Assembly (NCBI RefSeq): GCF_001540865.1
Contig: NC_033625.1
Coordinates: 8,419,804-8,483,803, forward strand
DNA: 64,000 bases
Reading direction: 5' to 3'
Source of the DNA: Ananas comosus
Lineage: Eukaryota > Streptophyta > Magnoliopsida > Poales > Bromeliaceae
Shown here piece after piece: positions 12,049 through 23,770 of the stretch (its first letter is position 1; each line of letters begins with the position of its first letter). The notes below the pieces were generated by a model. The model had not been told where the DNA came from. It saw only the letters and a list, made by a program, of their open reading frames with translations, and searched no databases. Position numbers and translations under genes: made by a program.

Positions 12049-13347
12049 TCAATCCAAATCTTCGAAAAGATGAGGATGATGCTTTCTCATCGCCTCCTCG
12101 AGCTCCCAAGTAGCTTCCCGATCATCGTGGTTGCTCCATTGGACCTTAACATATGGAATATCACGGTTCCGTAGTTTTCTCACTTCTCGAGTAAGGATGA
12201 ATACCGGGAACTCTTCATAAGTCATATCTTCTTGAAGCTCCGGTGGCTCAAACGTGAGAATATGCTCGGTGTCGTGAACATACTTGCGGAGATTTGACAT
12301 GTGGAATACATTATGAACTCCCGCAAGCTTGGGCGGCAATGCTAACTGGTAAGCCATCGCACCAATCCGTTCCAAAACCTCGTAAGGTCCGATATACCGG
12401 GGACTAAGTTTTTCCCGAATTCCAAACCGCTTTACACCCCTCATGGGCGAAACCTTCAAGAAGATGCGGTCTCCAACCGCGAACTCAAGATCCCGACGGC
12501 GCTTATTCGCATAACTCTTTTGTCTTGTTTGTGCCGTCAATAGCCTTTGGCGAGCAAGGCGGACTTTCTCCTCCGCCTCTCGCAACACATTGGGGCCCAA
12601 AACCACCCGTTCGCCCACCTCACTCCAATGTATAGGAGACCGGCACTTCCTCCCGTAGAGGGCTTTAAATGGTGCCATTGCTATACTAGCTTGATAACTA
12701 TTGTTGTAGCCAAACTCGGCCATTGCTAAGTGTTTATGCCACCCGCCCCGATAATCAATGACACATGCCCACAACATATCCTCCAAGACTTGGATTGTCC
12801 TTTCCGATGTCCGTCGCTTTGAGGATGAAATGTAGTGCTAAAATCGAGTCATGTGCCAAGCACTTCTTGCGAACTTTTCCAAAAATGAACGTGAACCGGG
12901 GGTCTCGATCCGACACAATTTACTTCGGAACCCCGTGCAGCCTCACCACCTCATCGAGGTAAACCTGTGCCAACCTGTCTCCAGACCAAGTATTGTGAAT
13001 CGGTAGAAAGTGCACCGACTTGGTCAAGCGATCCACCACTACCCAAATAGCATCGTGGCCACCCAAAGAATGGGTAAACCGACCACGAAGTCCATCGCTA
13101 TATCCTCCCATTTCTAAACGGGAATTGATAAACTTTGGAGCTTTCCCGTTGGAAATCGGCGCTCCGCCTTGACTTGTTGGTAAACAAGGCATTGCGCCAC
13201 ATAATGCCCAATGTCTCTTTTCATCCCCGGCCACCAATAGTGCATATTCAAGTCCTTGTACATTTTGGTGCCGCCCGGATAGACACTATAGGGAGATCGG
13301 TGTGCCTCTTGTAGAATCAGCTTTCGGATTTCTTCATTTTTCGGCAC
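12049..13347 (-). pseudogene. Gypsy integrase with chromodomain-like tail (broken)
   Basis: It lies in several frames on the minus strand. At 13114-13347 is the zinc-finger region ([18 protein letters not shown], then LVYQQ where CLTC or CLVC is usual, so one zinc cysteine has become Tyr). At 12920-13237 is the start of the catalytic core ([16 protein letters not shown]). At 12049-12786 are the core end ([28 protein letters not shown]), the GPY-like region (RYIGPYEVLERIG) and a chromodomain-like tail (VKVQWSNHDDREATWE). Between 12787 and 12919 the core is frameshifted. Confidence 0.9.
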
Positions 13348-13529
13348 ACATCATCGGTCCCGATACCGAAGCGCGCCATCGGTGCCAATGCTGAAATCAC
13401 CAATGTGCCCACCATCGACGTCCCGCCGAACCTTTTGGAGGCTTGCATCCACAGATTGCAAATCCTTAATTCACTCCAACAAGGTCGGTTGGACGACGAG
13501 AGCCGCAAGCATAGCCGGAACCTCCAGAG

Positions 13530-14235
13530 CTACCACCTCAAGGTCAAGTCGTGCATTTCTCTCCACAGCGGCTCCTGATGTGTGATCATCATTACAAGGT
13601 TCTCCACTGATTTTCTGCTAAGCGCATCCGCCACCACATTGGCTTTTCCCAGGTGGTAAAGGATTGTAACATTATAATTCTTTAATAGTTCCAACCACCT
13701 GCGCTGTCGTATGTTCAATTCCTTCTGAGTGAACAAATATTTCAAACTCTTATGGTTTGTGTACAACTCGCAACGCGCTCTATAGAGATAATGCCTCCAC
13801 AACTTAACTGCGAAGACCACCGCTGCCAACTCCAGGTCGTGAATAGGATAATTCTTTTCATAGCTTTTCAACTGGCGGGATGCATAAGCAATCACCTTCC
13901 CGCACTGTATTAGAACACACCCAAGACCCTGGTAGGACGCGTTGCTATAAACCACAAAGTCTTCTCCTTGCACCGGTAGAACGAGTATCGGAGTTGACAT
14001 CAACCTTTCTTTCAACTGTTTAAAGCATCGATCACACTCGTCGCTCCACATAAACTTGGTGCCTTTCTGTGTAAAACGGGTAAGTGGAACAACGATTTTC
14101 GAGAATCCCTCCACAAGCCACCTATAGTAGCCCGCCAAACTGATGAAACTACGAACTTCCGACACATTCGTCGGAAGAGGCCAATCCTTGATTACCTCAA
14201 CTTTCCTCGGGTCGATGGATACACCACCTCGAAAA
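13530..14235 (-). pseudogene. Gypsy RNase H (broken, catalytic Asp changes)
   Basis: The minus-strand frame carries [14 protein letters not shown] (the RT thumb/connection), [38 protein letters not shown] and [12 protein letters not shown]. The family usually reads YSDAS and YTDHKSL; here both are Asn (YSNAS, YTNHKSL), so the active site is damaged. It is joined to RT by a frameshift near 14230. Confidence 0.9.
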
Positions 14236-15055
14236 TAACATGTCCCAAGAAGGCAACTTCGCGGAGCCAGAAGTTGCACTTCTTTAATCTTGCATACAAC
14301 TTTTTTTCCCGAAGGACTTGTAGCACGATCCTCAAATGTTCCGCGTGCTCCTCGTTGCTACGTGAGTAGACCAAGATGTCGTCTATGAACACCACAACAA
14401 ATCGGTCCAAGAAAGCCCTTAATACATGGTTCATCAAATCCATTAATGCTGCCGGGGCATTTGTAAGCCCATACGACATAACAGTGAACTCGTAGTGTCC
14501 GTACTGCGTTTGGAATGCGGTCTTGTGAACATCTTTTGGTTTGATCTTCAATTGATGATAGCCCGATTGAAGATCAATTTTCGAGTACACCCGCAACCCT
14601 TGCAACTGATTAAACAAGTCGTCAATATGGGGCAACGGGTATTTGTTCTTAATCGTGACTTTGTTAAGTTCACGATAATCCACACAAAGACGGAACGATC
14701 CATCCTTTTTCTTGACAAATAGCACCGGGGCTCCCCAGGGTGATACACTCGGCATCACAAACCCCTTGTCGAGTAGATCTTGTAATTGAGTCTTCAACTC
14801 CTTTAACTCGGCTTGTGCCATTCGATACGGAGCCTTCGAAATTAGCGCCGTCCTGGGAACCAAGTCTATTACGAACTCAATTTTCCGATCCGGCGGCAAT
14901 CCCGGTAACTCCGCGGGAAACACATTCGGAAATTTCCGTACCACAAAAATATCCTCAAGCGTCGAAGTCTCCCTATTAAGCTCCACAACGGTCACCAAAT
15001 AAGCCGCGCAACCGCTGCCAACTAGTTTCCTTACCCTCGACACTGACACAGTCAT
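14192..15055 (-). pseudogene. Gypsy reverse transcriptase domain
   Basis: A 287-codon minus-strand frame holds the canonical motifs in order: [61 protein letters not shown] and the catalytic [14 protein letters not shown]. The active aspartates are intact, so this is the best preserved domain of the element. It is not translatable as part of a full polyprotein because flanking domains are frameshifted. Confidence 0.93.
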
Positions 15056-15517
15056 AGCGAAGAGTGAACTTTTGCAAGCACGGTAAGTGAACTCTTCTTA
15101 TCCGGGCTCACGAAAGGTTATGATTCGGTTCTTGCAGTCGATAGTTGCATTGTACTTTGAGAGCCAATCCATGCCCAACACTAGGTCGAAATCCTTTAAC
15201 CTCTTGAGCATTAACAGTCGCGTCGGCATAATCTAGTCACCTATTTGCACCGGGCACGCCAAACATTCCTTTCTAATGACAAATGGACGCTCGGGGGCTT
15301 CTACCCGCCAAGTGCTTTTACTCAACTAGATGTCAATGCCATGCATTTGTGCAAATGGTAGGCTAATGAATGAATGTGTAGCACCTGTATCAAACAAGGC
15401 TCTAGCTCGAACATCATTAATTAGCACCATACCTGCCACCACGTTGCGATCGATGACCCCCACAGGTTCCTCCACCTGAGCCGCATATACCCGACCACTA
15501 GGAGCCGGTCGGAGTGC
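15056..15517 (-). pseudogene. Gypsy protease region (broken)
   Basis: The minus-strand reading contains RALFDTGATHSFIS near 15370-15410, with the aspartic protease triad DTGA intact, then LVLGMDWLSKYNATIDC further on. In-frame stops occur on both sides (after RQM at 15518 and after GIDI). It lies between the gag zinc knuckles and RT, as usual for gypsy elements. Confidence 0.85.
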
Positions 15518-16774
15518 CTACATCTGACGTGGCACCATCACACGTCTAGCAGATACCGCCATGGGCGGAGCTCCAACAAATGGCCTCGGTGCCGCCGGAG
15601 CAGACACAACAGACAGGGTGGGCGACGATCCCTCTGGGCATTGCCGGACAACATGTCCCGCCTGACCGCATCTGAAGCATCGTCCCTCCCTATGCTCACA
15701 ATTTACCAGGCGATGCTCCCCGCCACAAATCACGCACCGCAAGGGTCCACGGCTCTTTGACTGTCCCTTCAGATACTTCGGGGGATTTTTGGAGCTAGAT
15801 TGTCCCCCCGAACCACCCATAGGTTGTTTCTTACCCTTGTCCTTTTCAAACGCCCCGCGCTCCTCCCGCACACAAGCATTCCTATGCTCAACCCACAAGG
15901 CACGGTCCAATACCTTCGCATAGGTGCGGAACTTGAAAGCATGCACCATTCGGAATATGCTGGGCCGGAGTCCCCGCATAAAGCACTCCGCCTTGTCTTG
16001 CTCGGTCCTCGCCACATCCGGAACACAAATCATAAGATGTGTAAACTCCCGCTCGTACTCCCGTAGTGCGATTGCCTTGTTTTAGCTTTCAAAAATTTTT
16101 CCGCATCTTTCTCTTGTCACTATCGGGAAAGTACTTGGTGAACATCAACCCCCGAAACTCCTCCAAATCGATCGGGGGAAGGTCCGGAGATCGATCCTTC
16201 TTCACCCTCCTCCACCATACTCGAGTCGTCTTCTCAAAGCAATGAACGGCCAAGTGCACCTTGTCTTGCTCCAAGGTGTAGGTGTCCTCAAATATTGTCT
16301 CCATCGTGGCTAGCCAAGTCTCCACGATCCAAGGATCCACCACCTCCCCGTCGAACGTCGGAGGGTGAAACTTCATGAACTTTGTAAGAGCTGTATAACC
16401 ACGCTCCCGCTTAGCCTCCTCAGCTGCCATATCGAGTGTCGATGAACCCGAAGCCATCGGATGAATACATGCCGACGGAGGACATGCCGCTATCGGAGCC
16501 GCCACAATGCCCCCACTCTCAGCCGCATTAGGCGCGCGAGCCGGGGTACGAGCGGATCACGGCCTTCAGTTGCCGTCGCGGCTGCCGCGATCGCCACTTG
16601 CCTCTCCATCAGCTCCTGGAGCCGCTCCAACCGGTTCTCTTGGCGCTGCACTACACCGACTAGTGTAGTGATCTGCGCCTGCAACTTTTGTACCTCGCCA
16701 GTCCCAGAATGCTCGGGCACCTCAGGAGGTAGTGCCGGAGTGGATCGCGTCCTAGGGCATCCCCTCGGTGCCAT
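15518..16774 (-). pseudogene. Gypsy gag with zinc knuckles (broken)
   Basis: It starts MAPRGCPRTRSTPALPPEVP at 16774. After a frameshift it continues at 16505-16089 with the retrotransposon gag region (FMKFHPPTFDGEVVDPWIVE, WWRRVKKDRSPDLPPIDLEE). It then shifts again to 16033-15518, which ends with the knuckle CFRCGQAGHVVRQC (C-x2-C-x4-H-x4-C) preceded by a second Cys/His cluster (CVICGGEHRLVNC). A close relative of the N-terminal part lies at 24061-24567. Confidence 0.92.
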
Positions 16775-17111
16775 AGCTCCTGAAACGCAACAATTAGGTT
16801 AATTACCATAACCCACGACTCTACGCAGTTTAAAAAAACAAAAACTCATCACCCAACTTGGCGGAAGTACCTAAGCATACTCATTCCCAATTCTTAGCGT
16901 TATGTTGTCGGCTGCCAACACAACCCATTCGAATTGAAAACGAGTATTACTTGAATCCATCTCTATTGACCATTAGAGACATACTAACAATTTAGACCCA
17001 ATTAAGTTAACCTCCGCCACGACTCATAGATCCACGTCTCTCACGCACCTATGTCCTTAGGGTTACCAACCTAGGGTCTCCTAGGTCCATCCTAGACTTC
17101 TGTCTTTTATT

Positions 17112-17124
17112 GGCTCTGATACCA
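17112..17124 (-). other. Primer-binding site of the gypsy element
   Basis: On the minus strand the sequence is TGGTATCAGAGCC, complementary to the 3' end of initiator tRNA-Met. It lies 7 bases inside the 5' LTR end, with GGATTAG between. Confidence 0.92.
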
Positions 17125-19043
17125 CTAATCCTGTCACACCCCGCAACCACCTATTTGGCCGGTTCGGGCGCGCGACAGGCGCCGAACGGACAGAGTCTCC
17201 CCTGTCCGCTCAAGGCTCAACATAACGTCATGTACATCTAGTTGCCTAGGTCAACATTAACAACATACATGAACAATGTGAGTAATTAAGCAAGCAGGAG
17301 CAAGAGAGAAAAATCTAACTACAGCATTTAACATTTAATTATCTTACAAGTTTCCACCAATGCACATAATTTTCATTTACTACTTGCATCAAAAAGATAC
17401 ATAAGGTTTACATCTTCTCATAATACATGCATATCTCTAGCAACCTCACCAAAATACATAAGTCTCTCCATACATGAAACTCTCAAAATGGTGCCCAACT
17501 CTAATGCATAGGAGGTCGCTAGCTAGCTAGGGCGCTATGCCCTTACGGCGGTCCTCAACCTGTCCGCCCGTGCTCGGCCCTGCAACAACATGGGATGAGA
17601 ACTAATAAATAGTTCCCAGTAGGTTCGGCTACCAACGCCGTCGATTTTCCCACTAGGTCTAAGCAGGCAAAAGTAGAAGTGTTAGCCAAATAATAGTTTT
17701 CTAGCATGCTACTATGTCTTTGCAATATGAACAATAAACAGGTAAGGTAAATAAGTACTAGCAACTACAATGCTCATGATGCATTCCATTTACCTTTGTT
17801 TCCATAAGCCAATCAATCCGGCTTACCCGAATGTTAAGCCCCGACTCACAACCAATCTCGCAATGTGAGGAGCATCCACTACGCTCACCCGAGACCGTCT
17901 GCGGGACAGCTACGTTAGTCCCTACCGTGAAGTACTTCGAAGACCACGCTTGGGCGGTGCGACCACCGCCAAGCAAAACAGATGTAATGTGAGTATGATC
18001 CAATCCTCTAACCCGAGGATACTCTACCAACTAGTGGTAATCAAACCCGAGAACACTAATCCCAATTCTCATAACTTGAGTAATCACATTGTTTCAAGCC
18101 AAATGTCACAAGACTACAATGTCTCTAACTAATGCCACAATGTTACCTTTGTCTCTAGTTAATGCCACAAGGTTACATTTGTCTCTAGCTAATGCCACAA
18201 TATTAAGTTTGCATTTCATGTCAATGTCACTTCCAGTGCCCCAATGTTCAAGTCCTTATTCATGTCAATATAGAGTTTCTTTGTTTTCGACCCAATTCTC
18301 ATACTCTTAGTCACTAGGTATCATATCATGCTTCCACGTATACCATAAGAGAATGCAAGAATTGAAAATAACAAGTATCTACTCTACAATGCATGAATAT
18401 TATATATGAACAAATGCATGGCAATGAAGAAACTTAGATATAAAAAGAAATCTGGATGTTCCGAATAGCACCCCCCACCTCTAAATGATGCCGAGGTGTG
18501 AGAATCCTAAGCTCGTGATTTTTTATACATTGCTTCGGCCCTCTCCGACGGAAACGAAGCAAAAACACCCTTTTTCCTCAATATCGTGCCACACGCTCGT
18601 AGAAACTCCCGTTTGAGTTGCCCACAAAGTCGGTTTTACCTTCAATTTGGTTTATAAAGGGTCAATTTAACCATAAACCCTAATTCCATAAAAACCCTAA
18701 TTTCAACCCTAGAGTTTTATGCTATGAACACCATGGTTCCAACATGGGATTTTTAGGGTTATATAGGTTTCTAATCTTACAAGAGACTCAAAACAAAGAG
18801 TTATAGGGTATAAAACCAAACCCTAACAAGTTTCTTGCAAGAAACCTCACCTTAGCCCACTAGCTATCCAAGCTCCATCTTGTAGGAGAGCTCTTGTTTC
18901 TCTAAAGCTCCAAAATCCTCTTCAAATCCTTTCCAAATCTCCTTCAATCCACCTTGGGAGAGAGTTTCTAGAGAGAGAGAGAAGGAGAAAAATAAGAGGA
19001 AGGGGTGTACTTGGTTGTGAACAAGAGAGATGCAGGTGTGGGG

Positions 19044-19051
19044 TTTTTATA
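19044..19051 (-). promoter_or_regulatory. TATA box of the gypsy 5' LTR
   Basis: The plus strand reads TTTTTATA, that is TATAAAAA on the minus strand. It lies about 75 bp downstream (in the element's sense) of the ACCGGT repeat block and upstream of the pyrimidine/purine-rich leader. The matching box in the other LTR is at 11582-11589. Confidence 0.6.
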
Positions 19052-19126
19052 AGTTGCCGCAATTGCATTTAGGCCCTCCAACAATTTTTATTTGCAGCAG
19101 ACTGTATCCTGCTGTTCGCAGTGCAA

Positions 19127-19347
19127 GGTACCGGTATGCGGGATGGCGTCACCGGTACGCCGCTTCGCAGAGGCCCAAACCCGAGAGCTGCTGTTCTCGG
19201 GTTGCTGCGGGGTACCGGTACTAACCAGGGGTGTCACCGGTACGCAGACCCCTATTGTCCAAACCCGAGAGCTACTGCTCTCGGTTGCCTGCCTGGTACC
19301 GGTACCACCCAGGGCCATCACCGGTACACAGTGTCCAGACTGCAGTT
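19127..19347 (-). repeat. 84-bp U3 tandem repeat, about 2.5 copies
   Basis: Units start at 19127, 19211 and 19295, a spacing of exactly 84 bp. Each begins GGTACCGGTA, has a second ACCGGTAC core about 25 bp later, and the full units carry an inverted stretch around CCGAGAGCTGCTGTTCTCGG. The sister LTR has one unit fewer (11665-11797). Confidence 0.92.
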
Positions 19348-19533
19348 TTGGCAGTGCTTAGCACTAATTCGCGCTGCGCAATGCTAAAACTTTTCTAATC
19401 TCATTGGGACTCAACTTTAACCCTTCCAATATCGTTGGAATGTCGAATGGAATATGTCCAAGCATCCCTCTCGCCACGCTTCGGTTATTTTGACCAAAAG
19501 TGACATAACACGTCGACGATTCCATATCTTACA

Positions 19534-20128
19534 GTTGAAGCTCATAATATCATGAACCACGTGTGGGGATACCCAACCCGATGATAAGAGATCCTGAAAA
19601 TTGGGTTTAATGAAAAAAACGAATCATATGGTAGTCGTAAAGAATGCACAATATATAGATCTATATGATCGCATCTTTACCTATCCCTATGGTGTGGGTG
19701 CATTCATCTTGTGATGAAAAAATGGTTGAAGTTTTACTCTTAATGAAATCTGTGCCTCTTATGAGTAGGGTGTCAGAATTATAGGAGCATCCTTGACGGA
19801 TTTCACCTATGTGAGCATAGAAATAAGGCCGCTTCCTATAAGAACAGGCTTATTCTAAAAAATGCTCATGAAAACCAGGATCAGCACAAGGCCGTAATGT
19901 GTTAGTTAGTAAAACTCATGTCAACACTTGAATTGTTATATGTGAGCAGTGACTCTATATTTTTCTTAAGCAGCCAAAGTTTAAATCTGAGACCGCTTTG
20001 GCTTTGGAGTAGAGATTACTGTTTCACTATGTAAAGGTTCAATGTAAAGCACACCTTCATTATATATAATGATCCCTCTTTGGCCATCAAACTCTTATAT
20101 ATTTTAATAATAAAAATGAGTGGGGGTA
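19534..20128 (+). pseudogene. End of plus-strand copia pol and its 3' untranslated region
   Basis: It resumes the copia interrupted at 7081. After the target duplication the frame reads AHNIMNHVWGYPTR and stops near 19580. The rest is noncoding and ends in the purine run TGAGTGGGGG at 20118-20126. This is a likely polypurine tract, directly before an LTR-like TGTT start. Confidence 0.65.
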
Positions 20129-20744
20129 TGTTATTACATTTTATTATTAATTAAACTATTAATTTCTTTTTTGATAACATATGCATTGAAGGTAATGAAA
20201 CCTACCTTTTCATTTGGTGACTTTCTCGAACTTAAGAGAACTAACATATTCTCTATTAACCTTTTTTTTTTTAATTCCACTATAACACTACCTAAACTTT
20301 AACCTAATTAATGTCTTGTAACCTATAGCTTTGAGTTGTGATAACCTATAGGCTCATGACGCCTATATATAGCATGCTTTCTACTTTTTGAGAATACAAC
20401 AAAAGCAATAAGGAAAAAAAAAAAAAAAACTATAAATATTGTCCGTCCAGAAATAAATAAACCTGCGGTTGTTTTTTCATCCCCAATACCCCTTTTTGTT
20501 TAGTTTGGGCTCATCTACTTGCGCATAGTTGGTGAAGCAACACGACAAGGGTTGAGCCATTGTATCTTGAAGGGGATAAGTCAGTATTCTGCTGCATCGG
20601 TTTAAAGGTTTTGCCAACTGCAAAGGGCTTGAATCTCTTTAAAGAGAGCGATATTTTCGTGCCTCAACTTGATCGACTCGTCAACACTTTTTATATTATT
20701 TTGTAGCTAACCTCTATTTTTTAAATATACACACCAACAAAACA
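20129..20744 (+). repeat. Probable 3' LTR of the plus-strand copia
   Basis: It starts TGTTATTACA just after the purine run and plausibly ends CCAACAAAACA, giving 616 bp with inverted TGTT/AACA ends. It contains CCTATATATAGCATGC near 20362, a good TATA box. No partner LTR is available in the window to prove the edges. Confidence 0.5.
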
Positions 20745-20757
20745 TTAATCTATATAT

Positions 20758-20897
20758 ATGTTGCACTCGTATCCTTCATTAGCTAGCGCTCACTTGACTA
20801 ACTATATATATTACGGCCTGCAAATATATATAGTTTTTTTTTGTTGATTGAGAAACATTAATCTATTATTTATATTATATTCTTATAGATTATATGG
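20758..20897. repeat. Duplicated segment S1 (copy 1)
   Basis: It is nearly identical to 32188-32330: CACTCGTATCCTTCATTAGC, GGCCTGCAAATATATATAG and ATTTATATTATATTCT are shared. At the second location it lies about 230 bp downstream of GLP gene A. This copy is therefore the 3' flank of a germin-locus duplicate whose gene is not present next to it. From 20898 to 21275 only AT-rich noncoding sequence is seen. Confidence 0.85.
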
Positions 20898-21275
20898 TAT
20901 TTGTGACTAAATCAAATAAGGAATGAAACAGGAGAAAAAAAATTAACCTGTCTATGTTGGGGCTAAAACATAAAATACTCAATAAAACTAATAGCTTGTA
21001 TGTACAAGATGGACTTAATAATTATTTGATAGAAAGTGCTAAAAAGAATTAAGAAACATAAAATAAGGAATGCAATAAAAAAAAGGAATAAACATTAGAG
21101 AAGAGATATGCAAGGAAACAGAAAAGCCGAAACTTGTTATTTTCTTTAAAAAAATTTATTAATGATTTCTTCCAGCATGTACCTCATATGACAATATATA
21201 GCATTACAAATAAAATTATTTAGGGCCTAATAAATTTTTTGTTTGCATTTATAACTCCAATTTCTCTTCCTTGTT

Positions 21276-23328
21276 TGTTGGAATAATAATCCAAACTTAA
21301 TTAAAATATAGTTAGAGATAAGTTTAATTCTTTTATTTGATTATAATTAGGATTTGTAATTATCTAAAATAAAAGTTGAATTTATCATCTGTTATGACTT
21401 GATAGCTATATATAGTTAAGTATGTGTTAATTAGAGGAATAAGACACAGTAGACATGACTGTATGGGTGTTGCCCAGGATGTAATGAAATGCTTTTCATT
21501 AATAAAGTATTAGTTTAGTTTTCTTCTTCCTCCTCCAGTATCCTTTCTCCATATTATATTTTGTTCTATTTTAGATCCTATGTTACATAATCAGTATCAA
21601 AACAAGTACCAATTCCAACAATTGTATCAGAACAAATCATGCTTTCAACAAGTGGTATCAGGGTCGGAAAGTATCATGTGACTTCTTAAAAAGACGACAG
21701 CATATTCGAAAAGAACAAATAACTAATATACCGGATAGCTATGTCAAAGTCAAGCGACTCGTAGCAGATCGATGAAGGTGACGTTCAAGAGAAGTTGGCC
21801 TCCGCACAACATACGACAGTAGGTGATTGTGACACTTGACGAAAAGAGAACGAGGAGATCCCATGAAGAGATCCAAGAAGACTTGACCAGATAGCCAAGA
21901 GGGCTAAGCAAGCTCAAGCCGAAGTATAAAAAATTCGGCGAGATCTCGATGAACTAAGGACTTTATCCAATTAAAGGTACTAATCTGAAACTTATTTTTC
22001 GGATTTTCAAGTTTTTGTTATGGATTTAGATAATTGGTTTATTCAACCTGGGTTACCAAAGTTCAATGGAATGAACTTTAAACAATGAAAAATCATCGTT
22101 GAATTTTTTTAGAATTCCAAGATTTGTGGGATGTAGTAGAGAATAAAAATTATGAAAAGGAATTTGGTAAAGAAGAATTTAGAAAGAAAAATAGAAAAGT
22201 TCTATCATATATTTTTCAAGTAGTGGATCTGTCATTAATTGGAAAATTTTCAAAGACAAAAAGCAGCACGAGAAGCGTGGAGAATGCTATTGAAATTTGG
22301 AGGAGAAGATTTGCAGCAAGAGAATGAAATTCAAGAAGAAAAAGAAATTCAACCTAATGGTGAAGATATAGAAGCCTCAATTTGCAAAAAAAATTTGGAA
22401 AGAAAATTCTGATCAAAATCATGAAGAAGATAAAGAATATGCTAAGATCAAAACGATATGATTCAGGCCGACGGGAAAATTCACAATGATAATATGATTG
22501 AAGAAATTTTTGTTGATGAAGAAATTATGCAGCAAAGTAGGGAGGAAGTTTACCATTATTTTGATGTAATCGAAGATGAAGATCACAAATTAAATTTACA
22601 AAAGCAGAAAGCACATGAAAATTCCAAATCGAGATCAATGCACCAAACAAATATCCATGTCGATCAAACTTTCCTCGGTTAATTACCACAAAATAACAAA
22701 ATTCAAATCGATCCAATCATTTTAAAATTACATGTTTTTCAAGATATTTGCAGGAATCCGCAGATCTTTAAGCGTAATGTGGATAATCACAACTACATGT
22801 GGCAAAGATTCCGTGCATGGCAACATCATTGGACAGGCGTCATGCTGCACAACTCGAACACCATGACAACAACAGCGACAAAGATTACAAAATCAAAGTG
22901 CACGTTTCACGGAATTAGCAGCTTGAAGATGAAGCTTGGATTAAAGAAGGATGTTAGAATAATAATCCAAACTTAATTAAAATATAGTTAGAGATAAGTT
23001 TAAGTCTTTTATTTGATTATGATTAGAATTGTAATTATATATCCAAAGTAAAAGTTGGATTTATTATCTGTTATCATTTGATAGCTATATATAGTTAGGC
23101 ATGGATTAATTAGAGGAACAAGCCACAGTAGACATGACTGTATGGATGTTGTGCATGATATAATTAAATGCTTTTCGTTAAGAAAGTATCATTTAGTTTT
23201 CTTCTTCCTCCTCCAATATCTTTTCTTCATATTATATTTTGTTCTATTTTAAATCCTGTGTTATATAATCAGTATCAGAATAAGTACCGATTCCAATAAT
23301 TGTATCAGAGCAAATCACGCTTCCAACA
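21276..23328 (+). mobile_element. Small LTR retroelement with perfect TTGTT target duplication
   Basis: The two LTRs are 21276-21650 (375 bp) and 22952-23328 (377 bp). Both begin TGTTxGAATAATAATCC and end TTCCAACA or TTTCAACA. TTGTT flanks both sides (21271-21275 and 23329-23333). Two bases after the left LTR is TGGTATCAGGGTCGG, a primer-binding-site-like sequence. The 1.3 kb interior has only short charged frames (22124-22327, 22458-22682) with no recognised reverse transcriptase or integrase motif. It is probably a non-autonomous (TRIM/LARD-like) element. A piece of its LTR end recurs at 37095-37162. Confidence 0.9.
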
Positions 23329-23648
23329 TTGTTTAGTAGCATTTTCTTTTGAAATTAAGAGTTTAGTATAACATCCTTTTCTTGTCAATTTTTTTTGATT
23401 CATTAATGCATGCTCATGCACAAAAAAAAAGGGAAAAAATGATTACAATCCTCGGGATATTTTGATAAGCTTAACAAATATATATAAGAATTAATTAGCA
23501 TAGTTTTTAATCAAGGAGATGTATATATATATACCACATTGTCATGTGGTCACCCATTTTATAATTAATAATCGAAATTAATTAATTTGCTGGATACATT
23601 TAATACAGTCACTATCATTTTTTCCCTTTTTGTGGTTACAACAATTAG
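23329..23648. repeat. Duplicated segment S2 (copy 1)
   Basis: It is homologous to 37163-37479, sharing TTGTTTAGTAGCATTTTC, CATTAATGCATGCTCATGCA and CACATTGTCATGTGGTCACC. It marks the right side of the same duplicated block as 20758-20897. Confidence 0.88.
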
Positions 23649-23770
23649 GGGCCGTTTGGTTGAATGTAGTTATAAAAATAATATAATTGGAAGTACATGC
23701 AGCTGTAAATGCTGCAGTCATAACTACATCTAGTTTGTTTGGTTTTATGCAGTTGCAACTGCTGCGGCGG
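23649..23770 (+). mobile_element. Left end of a Harbinger-like element, truncated
   Basis: It begins GGGGCCGTTTGGTTGAATG and is colinear with the left end of the complete element at 37480. It breaks off near 23770 where gypsy leader sequence begins. Confidence 0.75.

Larger units (their letters stand above)
7082..19533 (-). mobile_element. Complete Ty3/gypsy chromovirus-type LTR retrotransposon
   Basis: Two long direct repeats (7082-11987 and 17132-19533) both start TGTCACACCCCGCAACC and end ATCTTACA on the plus strand. The perfect target duplication GTTGA lies at 7077-7081 and 19534-19538. The minus-strand order is 5' LTR, primer-binding site, gag, protease, RT, RNase H, integrase, polypurine tract and 3' LTR. 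The integrase tail resembles a chromodomain, which points to the chromovirus branch (Tekay/Del-like). All frames are broken by shifts and stops. The 3' LTR carries a nested 2.6 kb solo LTR. It inserted into the RNase H end of a plus-strand copia. Confidence 0.95.
17132..19533 (-). repeat. 5' LTR of the gypsy element
   Basis: It is 2,402 bp and closely matches 7082-11987 without the nested insertion. It contains a TATA box (minus strand TATAAAAA) at 19044-19051 with the 84-bp palindromic repeats immediately upstream at 19127-19347. It is followed by the target duplication GTTGA at 19534-19538. Short frames at 17555-18310 and 19030-19387 fall inside the LTR and are not genes. Confidence 0.94.
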
